In this document: in pieces, positions 16,679 to 25,315 of the stretch
How positions within the stretch are numbered: position 1 is the first letter of the stretch
Layout: every line of letters begins with the position of its first letter
Translations under genes and position numbers: made by a program
Source: Aliirhizobium wenxiniae
Lineage (GTDB): Bacteria; Pseudomonadota; Alphaproteobacteria; Rhizobiales; Rhizobiaceae
DNA: 64,000 bases
NCBI RefSeq assembly: GCF_014201355.1
Contig: NZ_JACHEG010000001.1
Span: 1,426,001 to 1,490,000 of the forward strand
Direction: 5' to 3'
Notes under the pieces: model-generated
The model's input: only the letters and a program-made list of their open reading frames with translations
Told to the model about the DNA's origin: nothing
Databases searched by the model: none

Positions 16679-17128
16679 TTACTCCGCCGGCGGTGGCCCC
16701 TGCTTCGACCCGCCACCCTTAGTCGCAAGGAAACCAAGTCCCCCGGCAACGGCAAGCAGCATCAAAGGTTTCGACTTCATCAGGAGCGGCAGCGCCGAAA
16801 CGGCCGCGGTCATCGCCAGCGCCCGCTGACTGTTGGCCGCTGCTTCACGCCGCTTGCGCCGCTCTTCGGCAGCGTTGAGCATCATCACGATGGCAATGAT
16901 GAACAGCGCCATGACGATCATGCCGCCCGCAATGACCAGCATCGCGATCGGCAGACCCCAGCGTTCACCGAGATGAATGGCGAGTGCCGCCACAAGCAGA
17001 CCATAGGCAGTCCACAAAAACGCCGCCGCGATCCCGTAAAGGATCGCGTTACGTCTGATCTTTCGTTTCATCGCCGCCACATCCATCGCGATGAAGGATG
17101 CAACCAGCGGCCCCAGTGCTGTCAGCAT
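16679..17128 (-). CDS. YqjE/phage-holin-III-like small membrane protein
   Basis: A 149-residue membrane protein. Two strong hydrophobic segments (about residues 30-50 and 58-84) are followed by a charged stretch AEERRKRREAA and a third hydrophobic patch (about 118-135). The layout matches the YqjE/holin superfamily III group often encoded beside DUF883/YqjD proteins, as here: the gene follows the DUF883 gene after 6 bases on the same strand. The exact EcfG promoter at 17753 suggests that both are induced in the general stress response. The function is unknown; there is no phage context. Confidence 0.78.
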   Translation of the reverse strand: MLTALGPLVASFIAMDVAAMKRKIRRNAILYGIAAAFLWTAYGLLVAALAIHLGERWGLPIAMLVIAGGMIVMALFIIAIVMMLNAAEERRKRREAAANSQRALAMTAAVSALPLLMKSKPLMLLAVAGGLGFLATKGGGSKQGPPPAE

Positions 17129-17134
17129 CGAGGA

Positions 17135-17686
17135 TCAGCGGCGCGACAGGAGCGCGAACAGGAAACCGACGCCGGCGGCAATCGCAACCGACTGGATCGG
17201 ATTGGCACGAATCTGGCCTTCGAGATCGCGCTCCCAGGTCAACGCCTGGTTTTTGGCCGCTTCGGCGATCTGATAGGACGCGTCACTCGCCTCGGCTGCG
17301 GCACGCTTCGCCTTGCTCTTCACCTCGGAAGCCTTTTCGTTGCCGACGGCTGCAACGGTCTTGGCCAGCGCCGCGATATCTTCGCGCAACTGCTCCAGCT
17401 GAAGTTCGATATCCTTGGTCGAAGCTGCAGAACCGGTGCGCGGAAATTCGGTCGTCGTCGAGGTCGATGCGGGCATGACGGTCTCCTGTTTGATTATGTT
17501 CGATTTGGCTGCGGGCGATGCTTTGGTTTTGCGCGAGGCACGACTTGCCGTCGCCTTTTCGGAAGCATTAGCCGCACGCTTCGGCGCGGCCTTGGACGAA
17601 GTCACGGTAGCGGATGCCTCAGCCGGCTGAGCGGATAGCTTTCTCCGCGATCTCGTCTGCTTGGGCTTTTCTGCAACGTCGTTCAA
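17135..17686 (-). CDS. DUF883 (YqjD/ElaB family) protein with Lys/Ala-rich extension
   Basis: The last 113 residues are a standard DUF883 protein: an amphipathic helix (DIELQLEQLREDIAALAKTV), a long charged helix and a C-terminal membrane anchor ending GVGFLFALLSRR. E. coli YqjD and ElaB are stationary-phase inner-membrane proteins that bind ribosomes. Two starts are credible. TTG 17686 (AGGGGAG upstream) gives 183 residues with a 70-residue histone-H1-like extension rich in Lys, Ala and Ser. ATG 17476 (CAGGAGACC upstream) gives the core alone. Both may be used. The YqjE-like gene follows after 6 bases. Confidence 0.78.
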   Translation of the reverse strand: MNDVAEKPKQTRSRRKLSAQPAEASATVTSSKAAPKRAANASEKATASRASRKTKASPAAKSNIIKQETVMPASTSTTTEFPRTGSAASTKDIELQLEQLREDIAALAKTVAAVGNEKASEVKSKAKRAAAEASDASYQIAEAAKNQALTWERDLEGQIRANPIQSVAIAAGVGFLFALLSRR

Positions 17687-17752
17687 TCGATAACTCCCCT
17701 ACCCATGGTTCAAGGCAAGACAAAACCTGCATGCCAATGACTGCACGCGAAC

Positions 17753-17777
17753 AACGTCAGAGGTGAGGGTTTGTTCC
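17753..17777 (-). promoter_or_regulatory. EcfG-type promoter of the DUF883/YqjE unit, exact match
   Basis: On the minus strand GGAAC (17777-17773), a 16-base spacer, then CGTT (17756-17753). It lies 66 bases before TTG 17686 and points at the DUF883 and YqjE-like genes, placing them in the general stress regulon. Confidence 0.8.
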
Positions 17778-17806
17778 AATCCTGAACGGCAAAAACTGAG
17801 AAAGTC

Positions 17807-18631
17807 TCAGCCCGCTTTGGTTTTCGGATCGAGCATATCGCGCAGGCCGTCTCCGAGCATGTTCAAGCCCAGAACGGCGACCGCGATTGCCATGCCAGGC
17901 AGGATGGCGAGCCACGGCGCCTGTCCGAAAAACGTCTGGCTGTCTGCGAGCATCCGCCCCCATGTCGGCGCCGGCGGCGGCATGCCGAGCCCCAGGAACG
18001 AGAGGCCGGCTTCGGTCAGGATCGCCAGACCCAATTGGATCGTCACCTGGACGATGATCTGGTTGGAAATATTCGGCAGGATATGCACGAGCGTGATCTT
18101 CGCCTTCGATCGGCCGATACCAACCGCCGCCGTCACATAATCCCGCGCCCATATCTGCTTCGCCCCGGCAAGCGTCAGCCTCGCAAACACCGGCACCATG
18201 AACACCGCAATCGCGATGATCGCCGTAAACCGTCCCGAGCCGAGAAAGGCGCCGAGCATCATCGCGGAGAGGATGGGTGGCACGGCAAAGATGATGTCGC
18301 AGCCGCGCATCACGATCAGCTCCAGCCAGCCGCGCCGCATCGCGACGATCACGCCGACGGCAGACCCGACCGTTGCCCCGATCGCCACCGCCAGGAACGA
18401 GGTCGAGAGCGAATTCCATGCCCCCACCATCAGCATCGAGGCGACATCGCGCCCGAACTGGTCGGTACCGAAAAGCCCGCCCGGCCCGAGCGGCGGCTTC
18501 AGTCGCTGCACGATATTCATCTTCGATGGTAGCGACGGCGTCCAGACGAGCGACAGAAGCGCCACGCCGACAAGCGCAAGCGTCACAACAAGCCCGATCA
18601 GCAGCACGGGGCGACGAAAGATCCCCCCCAT
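17807..18631 (-). CDS. ABC transporter permease, DppC type (second set)
   Basis: A 274-residue permease with an N-terminal helix at about residues 10-30, the GGLFGTDQFGRDVASM phrase of DppC proteins, an EAA-like loop (YVTAAVGIGRSKAKI) and the ending GDGLRDMLDPK. The start is ATG 18631, which overlaps the stop of the preceding permease; an in-frame GTG one codon upstream is equally possible. It is the last gene of the long minus-strand series, and no ATPase gene follows it, so it probably borrows the ATPases encoded at 21501-23101. Confidence 0.9.
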   Translation of the reverse strand: MGGIFRRPVLLIGLVVTLALVGVALLSLVWTPSLPSKMNIVQRLKPPLGPGGLFGTDQFGRDVASMLMVGAWNSLSTSFLAVAIGATVGSAVGVIVAMRRGWLELIVMRGCDIIFAVPPILSAMMLGAFLGSGRFTAIIAIAVFMVPVFARLTLAGAKQIWARDYVTAAVGIGRSKAKITLVHILPNISNQIIVQVTIQLGLAILTEAGLSFLGLGMPPPAPTWGRMLADSQTFFGQAPWLAILPGMAIAVAVLGLNMLGDGLRDMLDPKTKAG

Positions 18632-19578
18632 CACGTCGCCACCCGCAGTCTCGGATCGATCACCAGATAGGCGAGATCAACGAGGAAATTCATCACGATG
18701 ACGAGCGCCGAAAAGAACAGAACCACGTCCTGCATCACGATGATGTCGCGCTGCGACAGCGCCTGCAGCGCAAGCCGCCCGAGGCCCGGCAGGTTGAAGA
18801 CATTTTCCACCAGCACCGCACCGGCAATCAGGAAGGTGAACTGCAGCCCGATCATAGTGACGACCGGGATCAGCGCATTCGGCAGCGCATGCCGCCATAC
18901 GGCAGCCCCGTCGCTCAACCCCTTGGCACGGGCCGTGCGCACGAAATCCTCACCCATCACGTCCAGCACCGCGCTGCGCGCTACCCTTGTGAGCACACCC
19001 GCCTGCGGCAGCGCCAGCGCAATGGCCGGCATCAGCAATGCGGCAAGCCCCGCCCACAGGCCTGCATTCCAGCCCGGAAACCCACCGGCCGGCATCCAGC
19101 CGAGCTTGGTTGAAAACGCGATGATCAGCAGCAACCCCACCCAGAAGGCCGGCACCGCGATAGACACATAGGAAAAGGCACCCGCAAGATAATCAAACAA
19201 TCCGTTATGCCGCCGCGCCGCCGCAACGCCGAGCGGGACCGCGATCGCAACCGACATCACGATAGCCATCAGCGCCAGCGGCAATGTCACCGCCAACCGC
19301 TCGACGATCAGCCCCGCAACCGGGACACCATAAGTATAGGACTGACCGAGATCACCCTGCAGCACGCCGGCAAGCCAGGCGAGATACCGAACGACGAGCG
19401 GCTCATCCAATCCCATCTGGGTCCTGAGCGCCGCCAACGTCTCCGGCGTCGCCGAAGTCCCAAGCATGATCGCCGCCGGATTACCGGGCAAAAGGTTCAT
19501 CACGGTGAAGATCAGCAATGAGACGACAAGCAGCGTGACGATCAGGCTGACGATACGGCGGAGGAAGATGGAGATCAT
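18631..19578 (-). CDS. ABC transporter permease, DppB type (second set)
   Basis: A 315-residue permease with the DppB layout: a first helix at about residues 8-30, the periplasmic loop with GLDEPLVVRYLAWL, and the EAA-type segment FVRTARAKGLSDGAAV. It ends VDLAYLVIDPRLRVAT. It overlaps the DppC-type partner and sits 274 bases after the binding-protein gene; that gap contains an inverted pair of palindromic repeats. Confidence 0.9.
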   Translation of the reverse strand: MISIFLRRIVSLIVTLLVVSLLIFTVMNLLPGNPAAIMLGTSATPETLAALRTQMGLDEPLVVRYLAWLAGVLQGDLGQSYTYGVPVAGLIVERLAVTLPLALMAIVMSVAIAVPLGVAAARRHNGLFDYLAGAFSYVSIAVPAFWVGLLLIIAFSTKLGWMPAGGFPGWNAGLWAGLAALLMPAIALALPQAGVLTRVARSAVLDVMGEDFVRTARAKGLSDGAAVWRHALPNALIPVVTMIGLQFTFLIAGAVLVENVFNLPGLGRLALQALSQRDIIVMQDVVLFFSALVIVMNFLVDLAYLVIDPRLRVAT

Positions 19579-19674
19579 GGGATGCCTCGCACATCCACAT
19601 CAGTCACTCCTGTGCCCTCGGCGTTTCGCTCAAGGTATGAGGAAGAAACGAGAGAGCCGCAACGATCTCCGACT

Positions 19675-19819
19675 GATCTCCCCCCTTGTGGGGGAGATGT
19701 CACGAAAGTGACAGAGGGGGGGACACCGCCACCCGTGAGGCGAAAGACAGATATGAGAGAGTTTGCCGCAGCTACCCCCCTCTGCCCTCCCGGGCATCTC
19801 CCCCACAAGGGGGGAGATC
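19675..19819. repeat. Inverted pair of rhizobial palindromic repeats
   Basis: Two copies of one element face each other in the gap between the binding-protein gene and permease gene. Copy 1 (about 19675-19722) holds TCTCCCCCCTTGTGGGGGAG, then TCACGAAAGTGA and a G-run. Copy 2 (about 19775-19819) is inverted, with a C-run and then ATCTCCCCCACAAGGGGGGA. Each copy can form a strong hairpin in RNA. A third copy lies in the equivalent place at 25160. They resemble the RIME-type mosaic elements of rhizobia, named here from memory only. Confidence 0.75.
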
Positions 19820-19852
19820 GATATGCCGTCCTGTTATGCCCGACCAAAACCC

Positions 19853-21376
19853 TCACTCTTCCCAATGTACCTCGGTCAGCACATTCGACGGGATCGGCTC
19901 ATTCTCCCACAAACCCTTCAGCTTCTTGTCCCAGATACCGAGCTTCGGCATCACGAACAGGAACAGCGCCGGCACGTCATTGGCGAGAATGGTCTGCGCC
20001 TCGCCATAAAGTTTGTCCTGTTCGCTCGCATCCGTGCTTGCCTCGACCTTGGCCAGGACCGCGTTGAATTCCGGGTTCTTGTAATTGAAGTAATACGGGT
20101 CGCGCGCATAGATATCGATGTCCATCGGTTCCGCATGGGCAACGATGGTCATGTCGTAATCGGCGGCCTTCAGCACATCCGCCACCCATTTCGCCGGAAA
20201 TTCGGTGGTCTCGATATTCATCGTCACGCCGATTTCGGCAAACAGCGCCTGCAGGATCTGCGAGGAGCGCTGCGCATAGGCCATCTGCGGCGCCTTCATG
20301 GTGAAGGAAAAACCGTTCGGATAACCGGCTTCCGCCAAAAGCGCCTTGGCCTTTTCGACGTCGTAAGGGTAGACGCCGGTCAGGTCCTTGTAACCGCGGT
20401 CGTTCGGCGTGTAATGGCTGCCGATCGGCGTACCGAGGCCCGACCACGCACCTTCCACCACCATCGCCCGGTCGACCGCCATCATCAGCGCCTGACGGAC
20501 CTTCTTGTCGGAAAACGGCTTGCGGGAATTGTTCATGCCCGCCACGACCTTGAGTTCGGTATTGCCGATCACGGTCGCCAGCTTGTCGTTGCCTTCAAAC
20601 GACGCGACCAGTTCCGGCGCACCGAATTCCGGAAACGCATCCACATCACCCGCCGTGAGCGCCGCCGACTGCGCCTGCGGATCGTTGATGAAACGGAAGG
20701 AAGCGGTCTCCAGCTTTACCGAGATATCCTTGTTCCAGTAATCGGCATTCTTCTTCAGATCGACTTTCGTGCCCTTGGCCCAGTTGCTGAAAACAAAAGG
20801 CCCGGTTCCGACCGGATTGGTCTTGTTGTCCGCCGCAGTCGAAGGCTCCACCATTACAGCCGCCGGCCATCCGAACCAGTAGAGCAGGCTTCCGGTCGGC
20901 TGCTTGAGTTTCAGCACCAGCGTTGCGGCATCCGGCGTCTCGATCGTGTCGATCGAGGTAAAATACCGCTTCTGCGGATTGACGCTGTCGGCACCGCGCG
21001 CACGATCCAATGTGAACTTGGCGACAGAACTGTCGAAGGCGACGCCATTGTGGAATTTCACGCCTTGGCGCAGCTTGAACGTATAGGTCTTGCCATCCGG
21101 CGAAACGTCCCAGCTCTCGGCAAGCTGCGGCTGCACCTTGCCCGCCTTGTCGATCGTCGTCAGGCCTTCGAAGACATTCTGCCAGGTCACCTGGCCGATC
21201 ATAACCTGCGCGCCGATCGTCGGATCGAGCCCACCCGGCTCCACCGTCATGCCGATCGTCGCGGCAGTTTTGGGTGCTGCCTGCGCATAAGGCGCGGCGA
21301 AGGCCACGCCTGCGCCAAGCGCAAGCGCCATCACGCCACGCCGAGAGACCTGAGACCAGGAGAAAATCGTCTGCAT
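19853..21376 (-). CDS. ABC transporter substrate-binding protein, family 5 (second set)
   Basis: A 507-residue periplasmic binding protein. The signal peptide spans about residues 1-33, and its n-region SRRGVMALAL is twin-arginine-like, so Tat export is possible. The mature protein starts AAPKTAATIGMTVEPGG and carries KTYTFKLRQGVKFHNG and KKVRQALMMAVDRA, both family signatures. ATG 21376 has GGGGAG upstream. It shares the strand with the complete importer upstream. Ligand unknown; dipeptides, glutathione or other small molecules are possible. Confidence 0.9.
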   Translation of the reverse strand: MQTIFSWSQVSRRGVMALALGAGVAFAAPYAQAAPKTAATIGMTVEPGGLDPTIGAQVMIGQVTWQNVFEGLTTIDKAGKVQPQLAESWDVSPDGKTYTFKLRQGVKFHNGVAFDSSVAKFTLDRARGADSVNPQKRYFTSIDTIETPDAATLVLKLKQPTGSLLYWFGWPAAVMVEPSTAADNKTNPVGTGPFVFSNWAKGTKVDLKKNADYWNKDISVKLETASFRFINDPQAQSAALTAGDVDAFPEFGAPELVASFEGNDKLATVIGNTELKVVAGMNNSRKPFSDKKVRQALMMAVDRAMVVEGAWSGLGTPIGSHYTPNDRGYKDLTGVYPYDVEKAKALLAEAGYPNGFSFTMKAPQMAYAQRSSQILQALFAEIGVTMNIETTEFPAKWVADVLKAADYDMTIVAHAEPMDIDIYARDPYYFNYKNPEFNAVLAKVEASTDASEQDKLYGEAQTILANDVPALFLFVMPKLGIWDKKLKGLWENEPIPSNVLTEVHWEE

Positions 21377-21500
21377 CCTTCATGCTCCCCGTTATTCGCT
21401 GCCTGCAGCTTTGTTAAATGCAGTCTAAGGGCATTTCGCAACTGCACACAATGCTCATTCGCGACCTTCCAAGCACTTCCGGCTTTGCTGAAACACGGAT

Positions 21501-22253
21501 TCAGACGCGACGAAATCCTTCGCTGGCGGTCATCAGCTGCCGTGTATAGTCGGCGGCGAACGCACGGCTTTCCAGCGCATCGGCAGTAACCGTTTCGACC
21601 ACCTTGCCCGACTTCATCACCGCCAGCCGCTCGCACATATGGCTGATCACGCCGAGATCATGGCTGACCATCACGAAGGTCAGTCCGCGATCTTTTCGCG
21701 CCTGTTCCAGCAGGTTGAGGATTTCCGCCTGGATCGAGGCATCGAGCGCCGAAGTCGGCTCGTCGAGCAGCAGAACCTTTGGTTCGAGGATCAACGCCCG
21801 GGCGATCGCCACGCGCTGCCGCTGCCCGCCGGAAAGCTGGTGCGAATAGCGGAAGCGGAAACCGGACCCCAACCCCACCTCGTCCAGCGCCCGCATGATC
21901 CGCTGGTCGACATTGTCGAAACCATGGATCGCCAGTGGCTCCAAGAGCAGCCGGTCGACCGTCTGGCGCGGATGCAGCGAACCGTAAGGATCCTGGAACA
22001 CCATCTGCACGGTGCGGTAAAAGTCCTTCGACCGGCTTCGGCCCGAATAGGACTGCCCGTTGATGGTCAGCGTCCCGGCGCTGAACGCATTCAGCCCCGC
22101 CACTGCCCGCAAAAGCGTCGACTTGCCCGAACCGCTTTCGCCGACGATGCCGAAACTCTCACCCTCAGCCACATCCACCGACACATGATCCAGCGCGACA
22201 AAATCGTCGAAGGTGACGACCATGTCTTTGACGGAAAGAACATTGGCCGTCAT
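21501..22253 (-). CDS. ABC transporter ATP-binding protein, DppF/OppF type
   Basis: A 250-residue ATPase with Walker A GESGSGKST, signature LSGGQRQRVAIARAL, Walker B KVLLLDEPTSALD and the switch histidine in FVMVSHDLGV. It lacks the long C-terminal oligopeptide tail of many OppF proteins, ending soon after YTRQLMTAS. ATG 22253 overlaps the stop of the preceding ATPase (ATGA) and has AAGGAG upstream. With its partner it forms the only ATPase pair in this 10-kb transport region, between two permease sets. Confidence 0.92.
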   Translation of the reverse strand: MTANVLSVKDMVVTFDDFVALDHVSVDVAEGESFGIVGESGSGKSTLLRAVAGLNAFSAGTLTINGQSYSGRSRSKDFYRTVQMVFQDPYGSLHPRQTVDRLLLEPLAIHGFDNVDQRIMRALDEVGLGSGFRFRYSHQLSGGQRQRVAIARALILEPKVLLLDEPTSALDASIQAEILNLLEQARKDRGLTFVMVSHDLGVISHMCERLAVMKSGKVVETVTADALESRAFAADYTRQLMTASEGFRRV

Positions 22254-23101
22254 AGCGCCCACTCCTTCTTGCGGTCGAGAACCGGCAGCGGATGACGATC
22301 GGTACCGATCGTCGGCAGGCAGTTGAGCAGGCCCTGTGTATAGGGATGCTGCGCCTTGGAAAGATCAGCCGATGGCAGTTCCTCCACCACGCGCCCCGCA
22401 TACATGACAAGCACCCGGTCGCAGAAGGATGAGACGAGCCGCAGGTCATGCGACACGAAGATCAGCCCCATGCCGCGCTCGGCCACCAGCTTGTCGAGAA
22501 TGCCGAGCACTTCGAGCTGCACCGTCACGTCGAGCGCCGAGGTCGGCTCGTCGGCGATCAGCAGTTCCGGGCCACAGATCAGCATCATCGCGATCATCAC
22601 ACGCTGCCCCATGCCGCCCGATACCTCGTGCGGATAAAGCGAAAACACCCGCTCCGGATCGCGGATCTGCACCGCTTCCAGCATCGCAAGCGTGCGGGCC
22701 TTCGCCTCCGCCGTCGAGATCCTCTCATGCGTCTTCAGCGTCTCGATGATCTGCCTTCCGATCGTCGAAACGGGGTTCAGCGAATATTTCGGATCCTGCA
22801 GCACCATGGCGATCCGCTTGCCGCGGATCTCCCGCCGCTCGCGATCGGAAATCGCCAGCAAATCGCGCCCAGCAAAGTTCAGCGTCTTCGCCGTGATCTT
22901 CGCATGTTTCGGCGTCAGCCCCATGATCGCACGGCCGGTCTGCGACTTGCCGGAACCGCTTTCGCCGACAATGCCCAGCCGCTCGCGTCCGAGCGTGAAG
23001 GACACCCCGCGCACCGCCTGCACTTCGCCTGTACGGGTCGGAAAACTGACCCGCAGGTCTTCAACCGTCAGAAGCTTGTCCGTCCCAACAACCCCACTCA
23101 T
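22250..23101 (-). CDS. ABC transporter ATP-binding protein, DppD/OppD type
   Basis: A 283-residue ATPase. Walker A is GESGSGKSQ, the signature is VSGGMGQRVMIAMM (a G replaces the more usual R before QR), Walker B is ELLIADEPTSALD, and the C-terminal oligopeptide-type region contains HPYTQGLLNCLP. It overlaps the upstream permease stop and the downstream ATPase start by 4 bases each, so permease, D and F subunits are translationally coupled. Confidence 0.92.
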   Translation of the reverse strand: MSGVVGTDKLLTVEDLRVSFPTRTGEVQAVRGVSFTLGRERLGIVGESGSGKSQTGRAIMGLTPKHAKITAKTLNFAGRDLLAISDRERREIRGKRIAMVLQDPKYSLNPVSTIGRQIIETLKTHERISTAEAKARTLAMLEAVQIRDPERVFSLYPHEVSGGMGQRVMIAMMLICGPELLIADEPTSALDVTVQLEVLGILDKLVAERGMGLIFVSHDLRLVSSFCDRVLVMYAGRVVEELPSADLSKAQHPYTQGLLNCLPTIGTDRHPLPVLDRKKEWAL

Positions 23102-24030
23102 TGGCCTGCCTCCTTCGGATCGAGCGCATCGCGCAAGCCGTCACCGAGCAGGTTGAAACCGAGCGAGACGATCAGGATCGCCGCACCCGGCATCGCCGCC
23201 ACCCACCACTGATCGAGAATGAAGCGACGACCGGAAGCGATCATAGCGCCCCATTCAGGCAGCGGCGGCTGTGCGCCGAGACCGAGGAAACCGAGACCGG
23301 CAGCAGTCAGGATGATCCCTGCCATGTCGAGCGTCACGCGCACGATCAGCGACGAAAGGCAAAGCGGCATGACGTGGCGAAGGATGATGCGGAACGGCGA
23401 CGCTCCCATCAGCTTTACCGCCGAAATGAATTCCGAATTGCGGAACGTCATCGTCTCGGCACGGGCAATACGCGCATAAGGTGGCCATGAGGTGACGGCA
23501 ATCGCCAGCACCGCATTCTCGATCCCCGGCCCGAGAGCCGCGACCAGCGCCAGCGCCAGAACCAGCTTCGGGAAGGCGAGAAAGATGTCGGTGATCCGCA
23601 TCAGCACCGCATCGATCCAGCCACCGGCATAACCGGAAACCGTGCCGATGATCAGCCCGACGGGTGCAGCAATGATCGCCACCAGCACGACGACAAACAG
23701 TGTCAGTCGCGAACCATGGATAAGCCGCGAAAGAATATCGCGCCCCTGATCATCCGTGCCGAGCAGGTAGCCTGCCGTTCCCGGAGGCAGAAGCCGGGCA
23801 TTGCGAAGATCGCCCTGCACCGGGTTATGCGGCGCAAGCACATCGGCAAAGATCGCAACGAGGATCAGAAGAAGAATGATGCCGAGACCGGCCAGCGCCA
23901 GCCGGTTGGCGGAAAACCGCCGCCAGATCACATAGGCGCGGCCAAGCCGTGCCTGATGCCGCGAGGTCGGCTGTTCGGATAAGAGCCATTCGCGGCTATA
24001 GGGTTTTTCATTCAATTGGACAGCACTCAT
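23098..24030 (-). CDS. ABC transporter permease, DppC type (first set)
   Basis: A 310-residue permease. A cytoplasmic N-terminal arm of about 45 residues is followed by a hydrophobic helix, the phrase YLLGTDDQGRDILSRL, an EAA-type loop (FISAVKLMGASPFRII) and the ending GDGLRDALDPKEAGQ. It overlaps both neighbours by 4 bases within a compact permease-permease-ATPase-ATPase block. Confidence 0.92.
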   Translation of the reverse strand: MSAVQLNEKPYSREWLLSEQPTSRHQARLGRAYVIWRRFSANRLALAGLGIILLLILVAIFADVLAPHNPVQGDLRNARLLPPGTAGYLLGTDDQGRDILSRLIHGSRLTLFVVVLVAIIAAPVGLIIGTVSGYAGGWIDAVLMRITDIFLAFPKLVLALALVAALGPGIENAVLAIAVTSWPPYARIARAETMTFRNSEFISAVKLMGASPFRIILRHVMPLCLSSLIVRVTLDMAGIILTAAGLGFLGLGAQPPLPEWGAMIASGRRFILDQWWVAAMPGAAILIVSLGFNLLGDGLRDALDPKEAGQ

Positions 24031-25094
24031 CGGCTTCTCGTCCTCGGATCAAGCGTCCGGTAGAGAAGATCGGACAATATGTTGATGGCAACGAACACGG
24101 CGCCGATGACGATCGTGCCGCCGAGCACGGCATTCATGTCGGCATTCTGCAGTGAGTTGGTGATATAGAGGCCAAGCCCCGGCCAGGAAAAGATTGTCTC
24201 GGTCAGCACCGAGCCCTCGAGCAGGCCCGCATAGGAGAGCGCGATCACCGTCACCAGCGGCACGGCGGCATTGCGCAGAGCATGGAACCAGATGATCCGC
24301 GTTTCCGAAAGCCCCTTGGCACGAGCCGCTACGATATACTCCTGCTGCAGCTCGTTGAGCATGAAGCTCCGAGTCATGCGGCTGATATAGGCGAGCGAGA
24401 AATAACCGAGCAGCCCGCCGGGCAGGATGATGTGACGGAACAGATCCCAGGCCACATCCCACTGCCCCTGCCAGATCGCATCGAACAGGAAGAAACCCGT
24501 CGCCGGCGTGAACGTATATTCGTAGACGATGTCAATGCGTCCCGGATAGGCGACCCATCCGAGCTTTGCATAAAACAGAACCAGCGCCAGCAGCCCGAGC
24601 CAGAAGATCGGCACGGAATAGCCGATCAGCCCGATCACCCGCACGATCTGGTCGGCGATCGACCCGCGCTTGACGGCGGCCAGCACGCCGAGCGGTACGC
24701 CGATCAAGGCCCCGATGATCGTGCCGATGGTCGCCAGCTCGATCGTCGCCGGAAACACCCGCGCAATGTCGGTCATGACAGGATTGGTGGTCAGCACCGA
24801 AATGCCGAAATCGCCCGTCAGCGCCTGTTTTATATAGATCCAGAACTGCTGGTAGAGCGGCAGGTTGAGGCCAAGCTCTTCCCGCACCCGCTCCACCACA
24901 TGCGCTGGCGCACGGTCACCGACGATCGCCAGCGCCGGATCGATCGGCACCACGCGGCCGATGAAAAAGGTGACGGCCAGAAGGCCGAGAAAGGTCGTAA
25001 CGACCGTGACCACGAAACGAGCCACTGCCATGCCATAGGAGGAAGCACGGCGCCGGTTGCGCCGTGTCACTGCCGTCGTATCGGTAAGCGTCAA
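24027..25094 (-). CDS. ABC transporter permease, DppB type (first set)
   Basis: A 355-residue permease with DppB features: a basic N-terminus (RRNRRRASS), a first helix at about residues 25-46, the loop with REELGLNLPLYQQFW, the EAA-type segment YIVAARAKGLSETRII, and the ending LLYRTLDPRTRSR. TTG 25094 is chosen because CAAGGAGAACTCC stands directly before it. The longer frame to 25229 runs through a palindromic repeat, and ATG further in has no ribosome site. Confidence 0.88.
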   Translation of the reverse strand: MTLTDTTAVTRRNRRRASSYGMAVARFVVTVVTTFLGLLAVTFFIGRVVPIDPALAIVGDRAPAHVVERVREELGLNLPLYQQFWIYIKQALTGDFGISVLTTNPVMTDIARVFPATIELATIGTIIGALIGVPLGVLAAVKRGSIADQIVRVIGLIGYSVPIFWLGLLALVLFYAKLGWVAYPGRIDIVYEYTFTPATGFFLFDAIWQGQWDVAWDLFRHIILPGGLLGYFSLAYISRMTRSFMLNELQQEYIVAARAKGLSETRIIWFHALRNAAVPLVTVIALSYAGLLEGSVLTETIFSWPGLGLYITNSLQNADMNAVLGGTIVIGAVFVAINILSDLLYRTLDPRTRSR

Positions 25095-25159
25095 GGAGTT
25101 CTCCTTGAAAGGATTGAAAGGGACACAACCTCTGCCCCCAGGATTACCATGGATGAAAA

Positions 25160-25302
25160 GTCCCCCTCTGGCCTGCCGGCCATCTCCCCCACAAGGGGGG
25201 GGAGAAGATCCGTGGCAACCGCTTGACATTACTTGGGCCTCAGCGGTGCCGCCAGTTTAAGCCCTCCCCCTTGTGGGGAGGGTTGGGGAGGGGCCTTTTC
25301 CG
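25160..25302. repeat. Palindromic repeats between binding protein and permease
   Basis: At about 25160-25208 lies a third copy of the element seen at 19775 (CCCCCTCTGGCCTGCC, then ATCTCCCCCACAAGGGGGG). At about 25261-25302 a related stem CCCTCCCCCTTGTGGGGAGG with a trailing GGGGAGGGG follows. Both can fold as RNA hairpins. They fill the 221-base gap between the first-set binding-protein and permease genes. Confidence 0.72.
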
Positions 25303-25315
25303 ACAGGCGCGTCGA

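Noticed and set aside
16679..17686. Phage remnant suggested by the holin-like product
   Set aside because: The YqjE/holin-III fold is common in chromosomal genes paired with DUF883, and no lysin, portal, capsid or integrase gene is nearby.
19763..21589. A 608-codon plus-strand reading frame opposite the binding-protein gene
   Set aside because: It is a mirror of a well-supported minus-strand gene in G+C-rich DNA. The translation is rich in Arg and His without domain motifs and has no ribosome site. The same applies to long mirror frames at 25223-27280, 40637-42277 and 55707-57911.
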